Positions 17,262-26,768 of a stretch of DNA of 64,000 nt are shown one piece after another (position 1 is the first letter of the stretch; each line of letters starts with the position of its first letter). Source of the stretch: Pelagovum sp. HNIBRBA483 (lineage in GTDB: Bacteria; Pseudomonadota; Alphaproteobacteria; Rhodobacterales; Rhodobacteraceae); contig NZ_CP162412.1 of NCBI RefSeq assembly GCF_040931995.1, positions 1,302,001 through 1,366,000 on the forward strand, written 5' to 3'. The translations under genes were made by a program, and so were the position numbers. A model generated the notes under the pieces. It did not search any database. It was given only the letters and a program-made list of their open reading frames with translations, and was not told where the DNA came from.

Positions 17262-18232
17262 CGCATGCGCAGGGCGACGTCGATCATCCGGTTCGAGAAG
17301 CCCCATTCATTATCGTACCATCCAAATACCCGCAGCAGACCGCCGCTGGTGACGGTGGTTTCGTTCCGGTCCATGACGATAGACTCTGGGCGCATACGCA
17401 GATCGGTGGAGACGAGCGGCAGGGGTGTCAGGCCAAGGACAGCGCCTTGATGGGTTTCGAAGAGGGTGTTGACCTCAGCCGCTGTGACAGGGGTGTACAG
17501 CTTCGCCGTGAGGTCGATGGCGGAGACGGAGGCCGTTGGTACGCGGACGGCGCGGCCTTCGACCCGACCTGCCAGATGCGGCAGGACGATATCGGTCAGG
17601 CGGGAAGCGGAAGTGGTGGTTGGCACCATCGAAAGGCCCGCAGCGCGGGAGCGCACCAGATCGCCGCGCGGGGCGTCAACGGTGGGTTGGCTGCCAGTGT
17701 AGCAATGGATGGTGGTCATGTGGCCAGTTTCGAGGCCGAAAGCATCATCTAGAATGCGCAACAGTGGGGCGAGCGCATTGGTGGTGCAGGAGGCGTTTGA
17801 GACGATCTGTTGCTCCTTCAGCGCGGTGTCATTCGCGCCGAGGACCACGGTTAGGTCAGCGTCGCCGCACGGGCCGGAAATGAGAACCCGCTTGGCACCT
17901 GCTTGCAGCACGCGCTCGGCGAAGGCGCGGTCTGTGGCCTTGCCGGTGCAATCGATCAAAAGATCGACGCCGGAGAGGTCGATATCGCGCGGGTCTGCGT
18001 GACTGGTCAGCGGAAAGCGGTGGCCGTTGATGATGAGGGCTTCATCTTCATGTGCGACGGTGCCGCCGAAGGGGCCGTAGACACTGTCATGCGCAAGCAA
18101 ATAGGCGCATAGTTCGGGCCGTGCGATATCGTTGAGGTGTACGATCTCCAGCCCTTCGCCCGCGCGGGTGGTGGTGAGCAATCTGAGAACGGCGCGGCCG
18201 ATCCGGCCAAGCCCATTTATCGCAATTCGCAT
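17258..18232 (-). CDS. gap: Glyceraldehyde-3-phosphate dehydrogenase
   Basis: 324 residues, NAD(P)-dependent. Dinucleotide fold INGLGRIGR (5-13), HLNDI for NAD binding, catalytic Cys149 in SNASCTTNALAP and His176 in TTIHCYTG, the canonical numbering. C-terminal WYDNEWGFSNR is conserved. The sequence is fairly divergent around residues 180-220. GGAGACC precedes the ATG. It ends four bases inside the uvrD stop. Glycolytic versus gluconeogenic use cannot be told from sequence; a second gap may exist elsewhere. Confidence 0.92.
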   Translation of the reverse strand: MRIAINGLGRIGRAVLRLLTTTRAGEGLEIVHLNDIARPELCAYLLAHDSVYGPFGGTVAHEDEALIINGHRFPLTSHADPRDIDLSGVDLLIDCTGKATDRAFAERVLQAGAKRVLISGPCGDADLTVVLGANDTALKEQQIVSNASCTTNALAPLLRILDDAFGLETGHMTTIHCYTGSQPTVDAPRGDLVRSRAAGLSMVPTTTSASRLTDIVLPHLAGRVEGRAVRVPTASVSAIDLTAKLYTPVTAAEVNTLFETHQGAVLGLTPLPLVSTDLRMRPESIVMDRNETTVTSGGLLRVFGWYDNEWGFSNRMIDVALRMR

Positions 18233-18313
18233 TGGGGTCTCCTTTGCCGGCGATCCAATCCGAAGCGCGGGACGACTGCAAGGGGTTGCGTCGGTGTTAG
18301 GGGGCGCAGAAGG

Positions 18314-19060
18314 CTAGCGGACGGAGGGGATCGGACCTTCGGCGCGGCCATTGATGAACTGATCGAGATAGGGATCGCCGCTGGTGTCCATCTGGGCGAC
18401 AGGGCCATGCCAGCGGATCTTGCCGGCATGGAGCATCGCTACCGTATCTGCGATGGCGCGAACGGAAGTCATATCATGGGTGATGGTGATTGCCGTGGCG
18501 CCCATTTCGGTGACGATCTCGCGGATCAGATCATTGATCACGCCGGACATGATCGGATCAAGGCCGGTGGTCGGCTCGTCGAAAAAGATGATCTCCGGTT
18601 CAGCGGCGATGGCGCGGGCAAGGCTGACGCGCTTCTGCATGCCGCCGGAAAGTTCGGCTGGGAGGCGGTCAGCCACTTCGGCCCCAAGGCCAACACGGCG
18701 GAGCTTCTCGACGGCGATCTCACGGGCCTCGTCTCGCGGGCGCTTTAGGCTGCCGCGCAGGAGACGGAAGGCGACATTCTGCCAGACGGGAAGGCTATCG
18801 AACAAGGCGCCGCCCTGAAACAGCATCCCGAAACGGGCAAGGAAGGCATCGCGCGGGGCGCGGGAGACATCGACCCCATCGACAGTGATGGTACCGCTGT
18901 CGATCTCGACCAAGCCAAGGATGGTTTTGATCAGGACGGATTTGCCCGAACCGGACCCGCCTATGACGACGAGGCTTTGGCCCTTTGCCACGGTGAGGTC
19001 GATGCCGCGTAGGACATGGTTGCTGCCAAAAGAGCGGGTGACGTTGGAGAGTTCGATCAT
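18314..19060 (-). CDS. mlaF: ABC transporter ATPase of the MlaF (lipid asymmetry) type
   Basis: 248 residues. Walker A GGSGSGKS (Lys40), Q-loop FQGGALFDSLPVWQNVAF, signature LSGGMQKRVSLARAI, Walker B IIFFDEPTTGLDP and the H-loop. The wording of the Q-loop and signature is that of MlaF/Ttg2A, which powers phospholipid movement between inner and outer membranes. Overlaps mlaE by four bases. No MCE-domain MlaD follows; gap comes next on this strand. Confidence 0.9.
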   Translation of the reverse strand: MIELSNVTRSFGSNHVLRGIDLTVAKGQSLVVIGGSGSGKSVLIKTILGLVEIDSGTITVDGVDVSRAPRDAFLARFGMLFQGGALFDSLPVWQNVAFRLLRGSLKRPRDEAREIAVEKLRRVGLGAEVADRLPAELSGGMQKRVSLARAIAAEPEIIFFDEPTTGLDPIMSGVINDLIREIVTEMGATAITITHDMTSVRAIADTVAMLHAGKIRWHGPVAQMDTSGDPYLDQFINGRAEGPIPSVR

Positions 19061-19833
19061 AATGTGAAGAACGCCTCCGTCAGTATGAAGTTCGCCGCGA
19101 GGATCAGCACGGCGGCGGCAACGACCGAGGATTTGGTCGCGCGGCCAACGCCCATCGCGCCACGGCTGGAGTTCATGCCGAAATAGCAGCCCATCAGCGC
19201 GGCGATAAAGCCGAAGACAGCGCCTTTGACCAGCGAGGACACCACGTCGCGGGTTTGCAGGAAGTCGACGGTGTTCGTGAGGTAGGCGGCTGCGTTGAAG
19301 CCGAGCCGCTCTGTGCCGACAAGATAGCCACCCATGATGCCGATGATATCCCCCACGCCAACCAGCACTGGCACCGCGAGCGTTGCTGCCAGAACGCGCG
19401 GCAGGGTGAGGTATTTCATCGGGTGGGTAGAAAGGGTGACGAGCGCGTCGATCTGTTCAGTCACTTTCATCGTCGCGATCTCGGCGGCGATGGAAGATGT
19501 CACGCGGGCGGCGATCATCAGGCCCACCAAAACCGGACCAAGCTCGCGCACCATGCCGATAGCGACAATCTGGGGGACCACCGCCTCCGCCGAGAAGCGC
19601 GCGCCGCCAGCATAAATTTGCAGGGCGAGGGCGCCGCCGGTGAAGATCGCGGTGAGGCCAACCACGGGGAGGGAGAAGTAACCGATTTGCAGGAGAGCGA
19701 CGCCAAATTCGCGCGGATAAAAAGGAGGGCGGAACAGGTGCGAGAGCGTTTGTGCGGTGAAAAGCGCAATACGCCCAATGGCGGCCAGTGCAGCGAGAAC
19801 CGTTGCGCCGATGGCGGAAAGCGCACGCATCAT
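19057..19833 (-). CDS. mlaE: ABC transporter permease of the MlaE type
   Basis: 258-residue inner-membrane permease with five or six helices. The MlaE block TGGALALQIYAGGARFSAEAVVPQ is recognisable in parts, as are VRELGPVLVGLMIAARVTSS and AEIATMKVTEQIDAL. It forms the membrane core of the phospholipid transporter with MlaF. Three successive start codons exist (GTG 19836, ATG 19833, ATG 19830); the ATG sharing one base with the alr stop (TGATG) is chosen. alr-mlaE-mlaF is one tightly coupled unit. Confidence 0.9.
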   Translation of the reverse strand: MMRALSAIGATVLAALAAIGRIALFTAQTLSHLFRPPFYPREFGVALLQIGYFSLPVVGLTAIFTGGALALQIYAGGARFSAEAVVPQIVAIGMVRELGPVLVGLMIAARVTSSIAAEIATMKVTEQIDALVTLSTHPMKYLTLPRVLAATLAVPVLVGVGDIIGIMGGYLVGTERLGFNAAAYLTNTVDFLQTRDVVSSLVKGAVFGFIAALMGCYFGMNSSRGAMGVGRATKSSVVAAAVLILAANFILTEAFFTL

Positions 19834-20870
19834 CACCCGCCGATATAGGTGCGGCCATAGCGGTGGCCCAGCGAGGTGAGAATTTCGTAACCGATGGTAT
19901 CCGCGAGATCGGCCAAGACGTCGACGCCCTGATCCGGCCCGAGGAGGGTCAGATGTTCTGGTGCGGGGCCATCAAGCGGAACTTCGACCGTCAGCAAATC
20001 CATCGACACGCGGCCGCGAAGCGGGCAAGGGGTGCCGTTGTGCCAGAGTGTGACCTTTGAGGACAAGGCGCGGAGGATGCCATCGGCGTAGCCTGCCGCG
20101 ATGGTGGCGATGCGGGTGGGTGCGGTGGCTGTCCAGCTGTTGCCGTAGCCAACCGTTTCGCCCGCCTCGACGATACGAGTTTGGATCACTGGGATATCAA
20201 GGCGCACCACGGGGGTCGCGTCGGTGAAGGGGAAGCCGCCGTAGAGGCCGATGCCGGGGCGGGTCAGTTCAAAGTGATAGTCCGGTCCGAGCAAAATACC
20301 GCCAGTGGCCGCGAGTGAGCGGGGCGCGTCGATCCCGTCGACCATTTTGCGGAAGGCCTGCAATTGTTGGGCATTCATCGGGTGGTCGGGTTCGTCGGCG
20401 CAGGCGAGATGGCTCATGACGAGCGTAGGCTTGCGGGCAAGGAGATCAGGCGCGAGCGCATGCCATTCGGCGGGCTCCATGCCGAGACGGTTCATGCCGC
20501 TGTCCAACTGAACACCGAACGGGTGATCAGGCAGCGCTTGTAAGTGTCGCTCGACCTGTTCGCGGGAATTCAACATCGGAACAAGGTTGAGGCGCTGGAT
20601 CAAAGCGGCATCGCCCGCCATGTGACCAGAGAACACGTTGATCTGCGGCTCGGGGCCGATGGCAGAACGCAGCTTGATCGCTTCTTCCGCTACGGCGACG
20701 AAAAACTGACGTGCGCCTGCGCGACGCAGAGCGGCCGCGACGCGACCGGAATCGAGGCCGTACCCGTCTGCTTTGACAACGGCGGCGGTTTCACCGCTGG
20801 AGCGGGAGGCAAGGGCGCTCCAGTTATCGACGATGGCGTCGAGATGAATGGTGAGATGTGCTGCGGTCAT
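19833..20870 (-). CDS. alr: Alanine racemase
   Basis: PLP enzyme making D-alanine for peptidoglycan. 345 residues. N-terminal barrel with the PLP Lys33 in [10 protein letters not shown]-terminal beta domain with [13 protein letters not shown] near the catalytic Tyr region ([13 protein letters not shown]). SHLACAD and RPGIGLYGG are family signatures. Follows dnaB by 39 bp on the same strand, a common alphaproteobacterial arrangement. Confidence 0.95.
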   Translation of the reverse strand: MTAAHLTIHLDAIVDNWSALASRSSGETAAVVKADGYGLDSGRVAAALRRAGARQFFVAVAEEAIKLRSAIGPEPQINVFSGHMAGDAALIQRLNLVPMLNSREQVERHLQALPDHPFGVQLDSGMNRLGMEPAEWHALAPDLLARKPTLVMSHLACADEPDHPMNAQQLQAFRKMVDGIDAPRSLAATGGILLGPDYHFELTRPGIGLYGGFPFTDATPVVRLDIPVIQTRIVEAGETVGYGNSWTATAPTRIATIAAGYADGILRALSSKVTLWHNGTPCPLRGRVSMDLLTVEVPLDGPAPEHLTLLGPDQGVDVLADLADTIGYEILTSLGHRYGRTYIGG

Positions 20871-20909
20871 AGCGCTCTTTTGGCAGGGGTGGGGCGGGGC
20901 GACAAGCCC

Positions 20910-22400
20910 CTAGAAGCCATCCGAGTCGCCGCCGTTCTGCTGCCACGGTTTGACGAGGTTGCCGAAGCGGGTGAACTGGCCCTCGAAGGAGAGATCGACG
21001 GTGCCGATGGGGCCGTGACGCTGCTTGCCGATGATCACTTCGGCTTTTCCGTGCAGGCGTTCCATCTCCTCCTGCCACTGGGCCATCTTTTCCATCTCGT
21101 GTTCGCCCGGTTTTTCGCGTTCTTTGTAGTATTCCTCCCGGAACACAAACATCACCACGTCTGCGTCCTGCTCGATGGAGCCGGATTCACGGAGGTCGGA
21201 GAGTTGGGGGCGTTTGTCGTCGCGCGATTCGACCTGACGGGAGAGCTGCGAGAGGGCGACAACGGGAATATCGAGTTCCTTGGCGATGGCTTTGAGGCCT
21301 TGGGTGATTTCGGACACCTCGTTGACGCGGCTGTCTTTCGCGGTGGCCGGACGGACAAGCTGCAAATAGTCCACGAATAGCGCATCAAGCCCGTGGGTCC
21401 GTTTGAGGCGGCGGGCGCGGGCGGCGAGCTGGCTGATCGGCAACGCGGGCGTGTCATCGATGAAGAGCGGGCAGCTTTCCAGCTCTTTCGCGGCGTCGAC
21501 GAAGCGGCGGAACTCGGCCTCAGTCATGTCGCCCCGGCGAATGTTTTCGGACGGGATTTCCGCCGCCTCGGAGAGAATACGCGCGGCAAGCTGCTCGGCG
21601 CTCATTTCGAGGCTGTAGAAGCCCACGACGCCGCCGTTTGCGGCGCTGCCGTCCGCCCCTTTGCGGTAGGCTTTGGCGATATTGTAGGCGACGTTAGTGG
21701 CGAGCGAGGTTTTACCCATTGAGGGGCGACCAGCGAGGATCAGCAAGTCGGACCGGTGCAGGCCGCCGAGCTTTTTGTCGAGATCGACAAGGCCGGTAGA
21801 TACGCCTGCCAAGCCGCCATCGCGCTTGTAAGCGGCGGCGGCGACTTCAACCGCATCGGTTACGGCCTTGAGAAAGCTCTGAAATCCGCTTTCCGAGGTG
21901 CCTTGTTCTGCGAGCTTGTAAAGGGCTTGTTCGGCTTCGACGATTTGTTCGCGAGGCTCGGAGCTGACATCGACCTTGCGGGCCTTGCTGGAGATATCCT
22001 GCCCCAAGCGCATCAGTTCGCGCCGGACGGCGAGATCATAAATCATCTGCGCGTAATCGCGGGCTGCGAAAGCAGAGATCGCGGAGCCTGCGAGGCGGAC
22101 GAGATAGGCAGGGCCGCCAAGCTCTTGCAGGCCTTCGTCTTCCTCGAAAAACGCTTTCAGCGTGACAGGGCTGGCGAGTGCGTTCTTGGCGATGCGGTTT
22201 GCGGCCGTTTCGTAGATGCGCGCGTGAACGGGCTCGTAAAAATGCTCGGGCTTGATGACCGATGCGATGCGGTCATAGACATCGTTATTGGTCAGAATCG
22301 CGCCGAGCAATTGCTGCTCGGCTTCGATCGAGTGGGGGACGCGATCGGCTTCGGTGTTTTCTGAAGATGAATCCGTTTTGAAAGACGTAATTTCGTTCAT
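20910..22400 (-). CDS. dnaB: Replicative DNA helicase DnaB
   Basis: 496-residue RecA-fold hexameric helicase that unwinds DNA at the fork. N-terminal helical domain (PHSIEAEQQLLGAIL) to about 170, then the ATPase: Walker A GRPSMGKTS, Walker B region DALFVDYLQLV, arginine-finger region LRESGSIEQDADVVMF. No intein. Start MNEITSFKTD has GGGGAAAA just upstream; a frame extension to 22487 is rejected. The 224-bp upstream gap carries DnaA-box-like sequences. Confidence 0.96.
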   Translation of the reverse strand: MNEITSFKTDSSSENTEADRVPHSIEAEQQLLGAILTNNDVYDRIASVIKPEHFYEPVHARIYETAANRIAKNALASPVTLKAFFEEDEGLQELGGPAYLVRLAGSAISAFAARDYAQMIYDLAVRRELMRLGQDISSKARKVDVSSEPREQIVEAEQALYKLAEQGTSESGFQSFLKAVTDAVEVAAAAYKRDGGLAGVSTGLVDLDKKLGGLHRSDLLILAGRPSMGKTSLATNVAYNIAKAYRKGADGSAANGGVVGFYSLEMSAEQLAARILSEAAEIPSENIRRGDMTEAEFRRFVDAAKELESCPLFIDDTPALPISQLAARARRLKRTHGLDALFVDYLQLVRPATAKDSRVNEVSEITQGLKAIAKELDIPVVALSQLSRQVESRDDKRPQLSDLRESGSIEQDADVVMFVFREEYYKEREKPGEHEMEKMAQWQEEMERLHGKAEVIIGKQRHGPIGTVDLSFEGQFTRFGNLVKPWQQNGGDSDGF

Positions 22401-22502
22401 TTTTCCCCACCTTTCTGGCCAGCGCTCGCCACGCGCCTGTCTAGCCATATCGCGGTGATTTGACCATCGGGATATAGCTGTGGGCAAGCCACGGGATAAG
22501 TT

Positions 22503-22623
22503 TGTGGATCACCCGCAAAGTGTGGCGTTTTTCCGTTATTTTGGATGCCACAGCTTGAAACATACCATATCTTGTTGTGCTGTGCGATTCTTCTTGTGGA
22601 AGTGTCCACAAGGCTGTGGAAAA
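22503..22623 (-). promoter_or_regulatory. DnaA-box-like cluster and inverted repeat upstream of dnaB
   Basis: Near-matches to TGTGGATAA: TGTGGATCA (22503-22511) and TGTGGAAAA (22615-22623), one mismatch each. CTTGTGGA/TCCACAAG forms a perfect 8-bp inverted repeat (22593-22600 with 22605-22612). No T-tail follows the repeat on either strand, so it does not look like a terminator for pyrE. Confidence 0.35.
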
Positions 22624-22624
22624 T

Positions 22625-23299
22625 TCAGGCGTTGCGCTCGGACCAGCCGTTCGGATCGTTAAGATAGGCCTCGACCTCGGTGAGGGTTTCCTCGTCGAAG
22701 GCTGCGCGGCGCTTGGCTTCTGCAAGAACATCCCACCATGTGCAGAGATACATCAAATTGATGCCATGCTCGGCGAGGGTGTCTTCGACGCCTTTGTGGA
22801 TGCCGTAGAAGAAGATGACCGCCGTGGCGTCGCAGGTTGCACCCGTATCGCGGATTGCGTCAACGAAGGACAGCTTGGAACCGCCATCGGTGGTCAGATC
22901 TTCGACGAGAAGCGCGCGCTGGCCTTCGGACATGGCGCCTTCGATTCGGGCATTGCGACCGTAGCCTTTCGGCTTCTTGCGGACATAAGTCATTGGCAGG
23001 GCGAGTCGTTCAGCCACGAAAGCGGCGAACGGGATGCCCGCCGTTTCACCACCGGCGATGTTGTCGTAGGCCTCGAACCCGCCTTCACGCATGATCGTTA
23101 CCGCGAGGAAATCCATCAAGGTCGAGCGGATGCGCGGAAAGGAGATCAGCTTGCGGCAGTCGATATAGGTTGGTGCCTTCTTGCCGCTGGCATGGGTGAA
23201 GGGATCGCGGGTATTAAAATGAATGGCTCCGATCTCGATCAGCATGCCGGCGGTGAGGCGAGCGATTTCTTCCTTCGAGGGGAAAGAGGAGGGGATCAT
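22625..23299 (-). CDS. pyrE: Orotate phosphoribosyltransferase
   Basis: Fifth step of UMP synthesis: orotate plus PRPP gives OMP. 224 residues. The PRPP loop is [19 protein letters not shown], and the flexible loop is [26 protein letters not shown]. Directly follows pyrC with 25 bp between, so the two pyrimidine genes form an operon. Confidence 0.95.
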   Translation of the reverse strand: MIPSSFPSKEEIARLTAGMLIEIGAIHFNTRDPFTHASGKKAPTYIDCRKLISFPRIRSTLMDFLAVTIMREGGFEAYDNIAGGETAGIPFAAFVAERLALPMTYVRKKPKGYGRNARIEGAMSEGQRALLVEDLTTDGGSKLSFVDAIRDTGATCDATAVIFFYGIHKGVEDTLAEHGINLMYLCTWWDVLAEAKRRAAFDEETLTEVEAYLNDPNGWSERNA

Positions 23300-23324
23300 G
23301 AGCTGTCCTTTGTTCTAGGGGTGG

Positions 23325-24380
23325 TCAGGCTTCGACGTGCCAATGCAGCGGGAAGCCGGGGTCGAAAACGGTGACGGGGCCTGCGCCGGTATCAATGCGT
23401 TCGGGATAGGCGACGGGATCGCCTTTGACGAGGGTGATTGTTTCTTCATTGGGCGGCAGGCGGTAGTAGGCTGGCCCGTTGAGCGAGGTGAAGGATTCGA
23501 GCGCTTTTAGCTTTCCTGCGGCCTCGAACACCTCAGCCAGACAGGAGAGCGTGTTAGGTGCGGTGAAGCAGCCTGCGCAACCGCAGGACTGGAGCTTGGC
23601 CGGATCCGTATGCGGTGCGCTGTCGGTCCCGAGGAAGAAGCGCGGATCGCCCGAAACAGCGGCTTGCACCAGCGCGATACGATGGCGCTCGCGTTTGGCG
23701 ACGGGCAGGCAGTAATAATGCGGGCGGATACCGCCAGCGAGGATGCTGTTGCGGTTGATGATCAGGTGATGGGTGGTGATCGTCGCTGCAAGGTTCTTTG
23801 GGTTGTCGCGAACGAAATCTACGGCGTCTTGTGTGGTGACATGCTCCATGATCACGCGCAGGTCAGGCACTTTTTTACGGATCGGTTTGAGGACGCGGTC
23901 GATGAAAGTGGCTTCGCGATCGAAGATATCGATTGCGTGGTCTGTCACCTCGCCATGCACACAGAGGGGCATACCGATTTCGGCCATTTTCTCCAAAACC
24001 GCGCGGACTTTATCAAAATCGCGCACACCGGAGGCGGAATTCGTCGTGGCACCAGCGGGGTAGAGCTTAACCGCCGTGGCGATGCCTTCGGCATGGGCGC
24101 GGGCCACGTCGGCTGGATCGGTGTCCTCGGTCATGTAGAGCGTCATCAGCGGGGTGAAACGCATGCCATCCGGCAGCGCGGCCATGATGCGGTCCCGATA
24201 GCCTGCGGCTTGTTCAGCAGTGACCACCGGCGGCACCAGATTCGGCATGATGATCGCGCGGGCGAAATGGGCCGCGGAGTAGGGCAAAACGCTCTCGAGC
24301 ATTTCGCCGTCGCGGAGGTGGAGGTGCCAGTCGTCAGGACGGCGGATGGTCAGGCGGGTGATAGGTGTCTTGTCGCTCAT
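23325..24380 (-). CDS. pyrC: Dihydroorotase (PyrC type)
   Basis: Zinc amidohydrolase closing carbamoyl-aspartate to dihydroorotate. 351 residues, homodimeric E. coli-like class. Metal ligands [23 protein letters not shown], the LCVHGE block and the GTDSAPH block with catalytic Asp, followed by [14 protein letters not shown] at 24380 is chosen; a GTG at 24389 would add three residues. Confidence 0.95.
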   Translation of the reverse strand: MSDKTPITRLTIRRPDDWHLHLRDGEMLESVLPYSAAHFARAIIMPNLVPPVVTAEQAAGYRDRIMAALPDGMRFTPLMTLYMTEDTDPADVARAHAEGIATAVKLYPAGATTNSASGVRDFDKVRAVLEKMAEIGMPLCVHGEVTDHAIDIFDREATFIDRVLKPIRKKVPDLRVIMEHVTTQDAVDFVRDNPKNLAATITTHHLIINRNSILAGGIRPHYYCLPVAKRERHRIALVQAAVSGDPRFFLGTDSAPHTDPAKLQSCGCAGCFTAPNTLSCLAEVFEAAGKLKALESFTSLNGPAYYRLPPNEETITLVKGDPVAYPERIDTGAGPVTVFDPGFPLHWHVEA

Positions 24381-24420
24381 AATGCCCACTTACACCGAAG
24401 CGGGCGGATTTGACCATAGG

Positions 24421-25356
24421 CTACGAATGTTCAAATCGGCGGGCGCGCAACCGTTCAAGCCGCTGGGCAAAAGCGGGGACATCCTTTCGGGCGAGGACAT
24501 ATTCGCACAGGCGGATGGCGAGGTCTGGGTGACCGGATTCCTCAAGAGCGCGCAGGAGGGTGCGGAGGTAAAACTGGCTTTTGCGGCGGTTGCGGAACAA
24601 GCGGGCGAATTCGAGCGTATCGAGCCCGCCGCGCATGGCGGCTTCGATCAGGCGGGGCAGGATGCCGAAAGCGCCAAGGGCGGCATCGACTTGGCGGCCA
24701 AGATAACGGGTGGGAAGGAACTGGACATTCGGGCGGCGGAACAGCGCGGCGTGGGTTGCGTCCTCGCTAAGGGAGGGGTCGAACACGATCCAAGCTTCGG
24801 CGGCGGCTTCGATCATATCGGGGGCGAAACCGTAGCGGTCGGTAAAGCTGATGCGGCGGAATGATCTGTAGCGTTCGTCCCAGCCGGTGACGCGAGGATC
24901 AAGTGAGGCGACGGGGCGGAGTGCAAGGACGCGCGCGCCCGGCGCGGCAACAGAATAAGCGGCAGCGGCATAGCCGCCCGCATGTGTGCCAAAAAACAGG
25001 ATGTTATCGAAACGATCGAAGAAACCGTCATCCTGAAGCCTGTCGAAATATTCATAGAGCGCGGGATCGCGGAACCAACTCGGACCTTCGGACAGGATGG
25101 TCAGGCAGGACCAACCGTTGCGCCGCACCATCGAAAAGGCGCGCGGTTCGCGCTCTGGCCCGTATTGGCAGATTTCGGGGTAGCTCTCGAAAGTGACCAT
25201 GAGACTGGAGCCGGCATCAATAAATGCCGCTGCATGATCCGCACCGATATCGTCGAAGCGCCCCTCTTCGGAGGTGAACTCTTCAATCCGGTCGAACCAG
25301 TCGTCCAGCCCGAGTCCTGCAAGGGCCGGCTCGAAATCTGTCATGACATCTTTCAT
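24421..25356 (-). CDS. Uncharacterised alpha/beta-hydrolase-like protein conserved in Rhodobacterales
   Basis: 311 residues, no signal peptide or membrane segment. I recognise the family only as one found in roseobacters, sometimes labelled phosphoadenosine phosphosulfate reductase, for which I see no support: no PP-loop and no Cys pair. The middle (about 115-145) reads like a strand, tight turn and helix: ILFFGTHAGGYAAAAYSVAA. That resembles a nucleophile elbow, but with His125 where a hydrolase would have Ser. The C-terminal 80 residues are helical and Arg-rich (LFRNRRKSQFYLRTLLRAL). Lies 40 bp upstream of pyrC on the same strand. Function unknown. Confidence 0.7.
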   Translation of the reverse strand: MKDVMTDFEPALAGLGLDDWFDRIEEFTSEEGRFDDIGADHAAAFIDAGSSLMVTFESYPEICQYGPEREPRAFSMVRRNGWSCLTILSEGPSWFRDPALYEYFDRLQDDGFFDRFDNILFFGTHAGGYAAAAYSVAAPGARVLALRPVASLDPRVTGWDERYRSFRRISFTDRYGFAPDMIEAAAEAWIVFDPSLSEDATHAALFRRPNVQFLPTRYLGRQVDAALGAFGILPRLIEAAMRGGLDTLEFARLFRNRRKSQFYLRTLLRALEESGHPDLAIRLCEYVLARKDVPAFAQRLERLRARRFEHS

Positions 25357-25463
25357 CGTGTCGCAGCCTTACTCGCCACCAATTACCCAGCCAAACTCTT
25401 CATGGCAGCAGTTTGCGGCGAAAATGCGCGAAACCCAAGTCGGATTTTGGAATAAAATTGGAC

Positions 25464-26663
25464 TCAGAAGAATGCTTGCAGCCCCGTTTGCGCCCGACCG
25501 AGGATCAGAGCGTGCACATCATGGGTGCCCTCATAGGTGTTTACAGTTTCCAGATTGACCATGTGTCGGATCACCTGGAACTCTTCCGAGATGCCATTGC
25601 CGCCGTGCATATCACGGGCGGCGCGGGCCACATCGAGTGCTTTGCCGCAATTGTTGCGCTTCATCATGCTGATCAGCTCGGGCGCGGCAGTGCCTGCATC
25701 AAGTAGACGGCCAAGTTGCAGAGAGCCTTGTAAGCCAAGGGAAATTTCTGTCTGCATATCGGCCAGTTTCTTCTGGAAGAGCTGGGTTTGGGCAAGCGGT
25801 TTGCCGAATTGTTTGCGGTCCAGCCCGTATTGGCGCGCGGCATGCCAGCAGAATTCGGCCGCGCCCATCACGCCCCAGCTGATGCCATAGCGGGCGCGGT
25901 TGAGACAGCCGAACGGGCCTTTTAGCCCCTCGACGCCGGGGAGGAGGGCGTCTTCGCTGACGGCGACGTCCTTCATCACAATCTCGCCGGTGACAGAGGC
26001 GCGGAGGGAGAGTTTGCCGCCGATTTTGGGCGCGCTCAGACCGGGTGTGCCTTTCTCCAGCACGAATCCGCGAATCTTGCCGCCATGAGCTTCCGACTTT
26101 GCCCAGACGACAAAGACATCAGCGATCGGAGCGTTGGATATCCACATTTTGGCGCCGTTCAGCAGATAGCCATCTTCAGTCTTTTTGGCGATGGTTTTCA
26201 TCCCCGCCGGATCGGAGCCTGCATCGGGTTCGGTAAGCCCGAAACAGCCGATTAATGCGCCGCTGGCGAGGCCGGGCAGGTACTTTCTGCGCTGCGCGTC
26301 GGTGCCGTAGGCGTTGATCGGGTACATAACGAGCGAGGATTGCACGGACATCATGGAGCGGTAGCCGGAATCGACGCGCTCGATTTCGCGGGCGATCAGC
26401 CCGTAGGTGACGTACCCCGCGCCAAGGCCACCGAATTCCTCAGGGATGGTGACGCCGAGAAGGCCCGCAGCGCCCATCTCGCGGAATATTTCCGGATCGG
26501 TCGTTTCGTTGCGATAAGCCTCGATCACGCGTGGCTGAAGTGCCGATTGCGCGAACTCGCGTGCTGCATCGCGGAGCATACGCTCGTCTTCCGTCAGCTG
26601 ACTTTCCATAAGGAAAGGGTCTTGCCAGTCAAAACGGGACAGTTCGGGCGCGTCGTTGGCCAT
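25464..26663 (-). CDS. gcdH: Glutaryl-CoA dehydrogenase
   Basis: FAD enzyme that oxidises and decarboxylates glutaryl-CoA to crotonyl-CoA in lysine and tryptophan breakdown. 399 residues. Acyl-CoA dehydrogenase N, middle and C domains; catalytic Glu378 in [16 protein letters not shown]. The block [20 protein letters not shown] at the N-terminus and the [22 protein letters not shown] blocks are characteristic of GcdH rather than generic acyl-CoA dehydrogenases. Divergent from a LysR gene 105 bp away. Confidence 0.94.
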   Translation of the reverse strand: MANDAPELSRFDWQDPFLMESQLTEDERMLRDAAREFAQSALQPRVIEAYRNETTDPEIFREMGAAGLLGVTIPEEFGGLGAGYVTYGLIAREIERVDSGYRSMMSVQSSLVMYPINAYGTDAQRRKYLPGLASGALIGCFGLTEPDAGSDPAGMKTIAKKTEDGYLLNGAKMWISNAPIADVFVVWAKSEAHGGKIRGFVLEKGTPGLSAPKIGGKLSLRASVTGEIVMKDVAVSEDALLPGVEGLKGPFGCLNRARYGISWGVMGAAEFCWHAARQYGLDRKQFGKPLAQTQLFQKKLADMQTEISLGLQGSLQLGRLLDAGTAAPELISMMKRNNCGKALDVARAARDMHGGNGISEEFQVIRHMVNLETVNTYEGTHDVHALILGRAQTGLQAFF

Positions 26664-26768
26664 GCTGATCTCCTGATGCAGAATATTGTCGCATCATTAT
26701 CCCTGTCCCAGACATAAAACAAATGAATTGGCCTTGCATTTGCATAACTTTTTCTCATCAATTGTGCT

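Noticed and set aside
22593-22612. Inverted repeat after pyrE as a terminator
   Set aside because: Perfect stem but no T-run on either strand.
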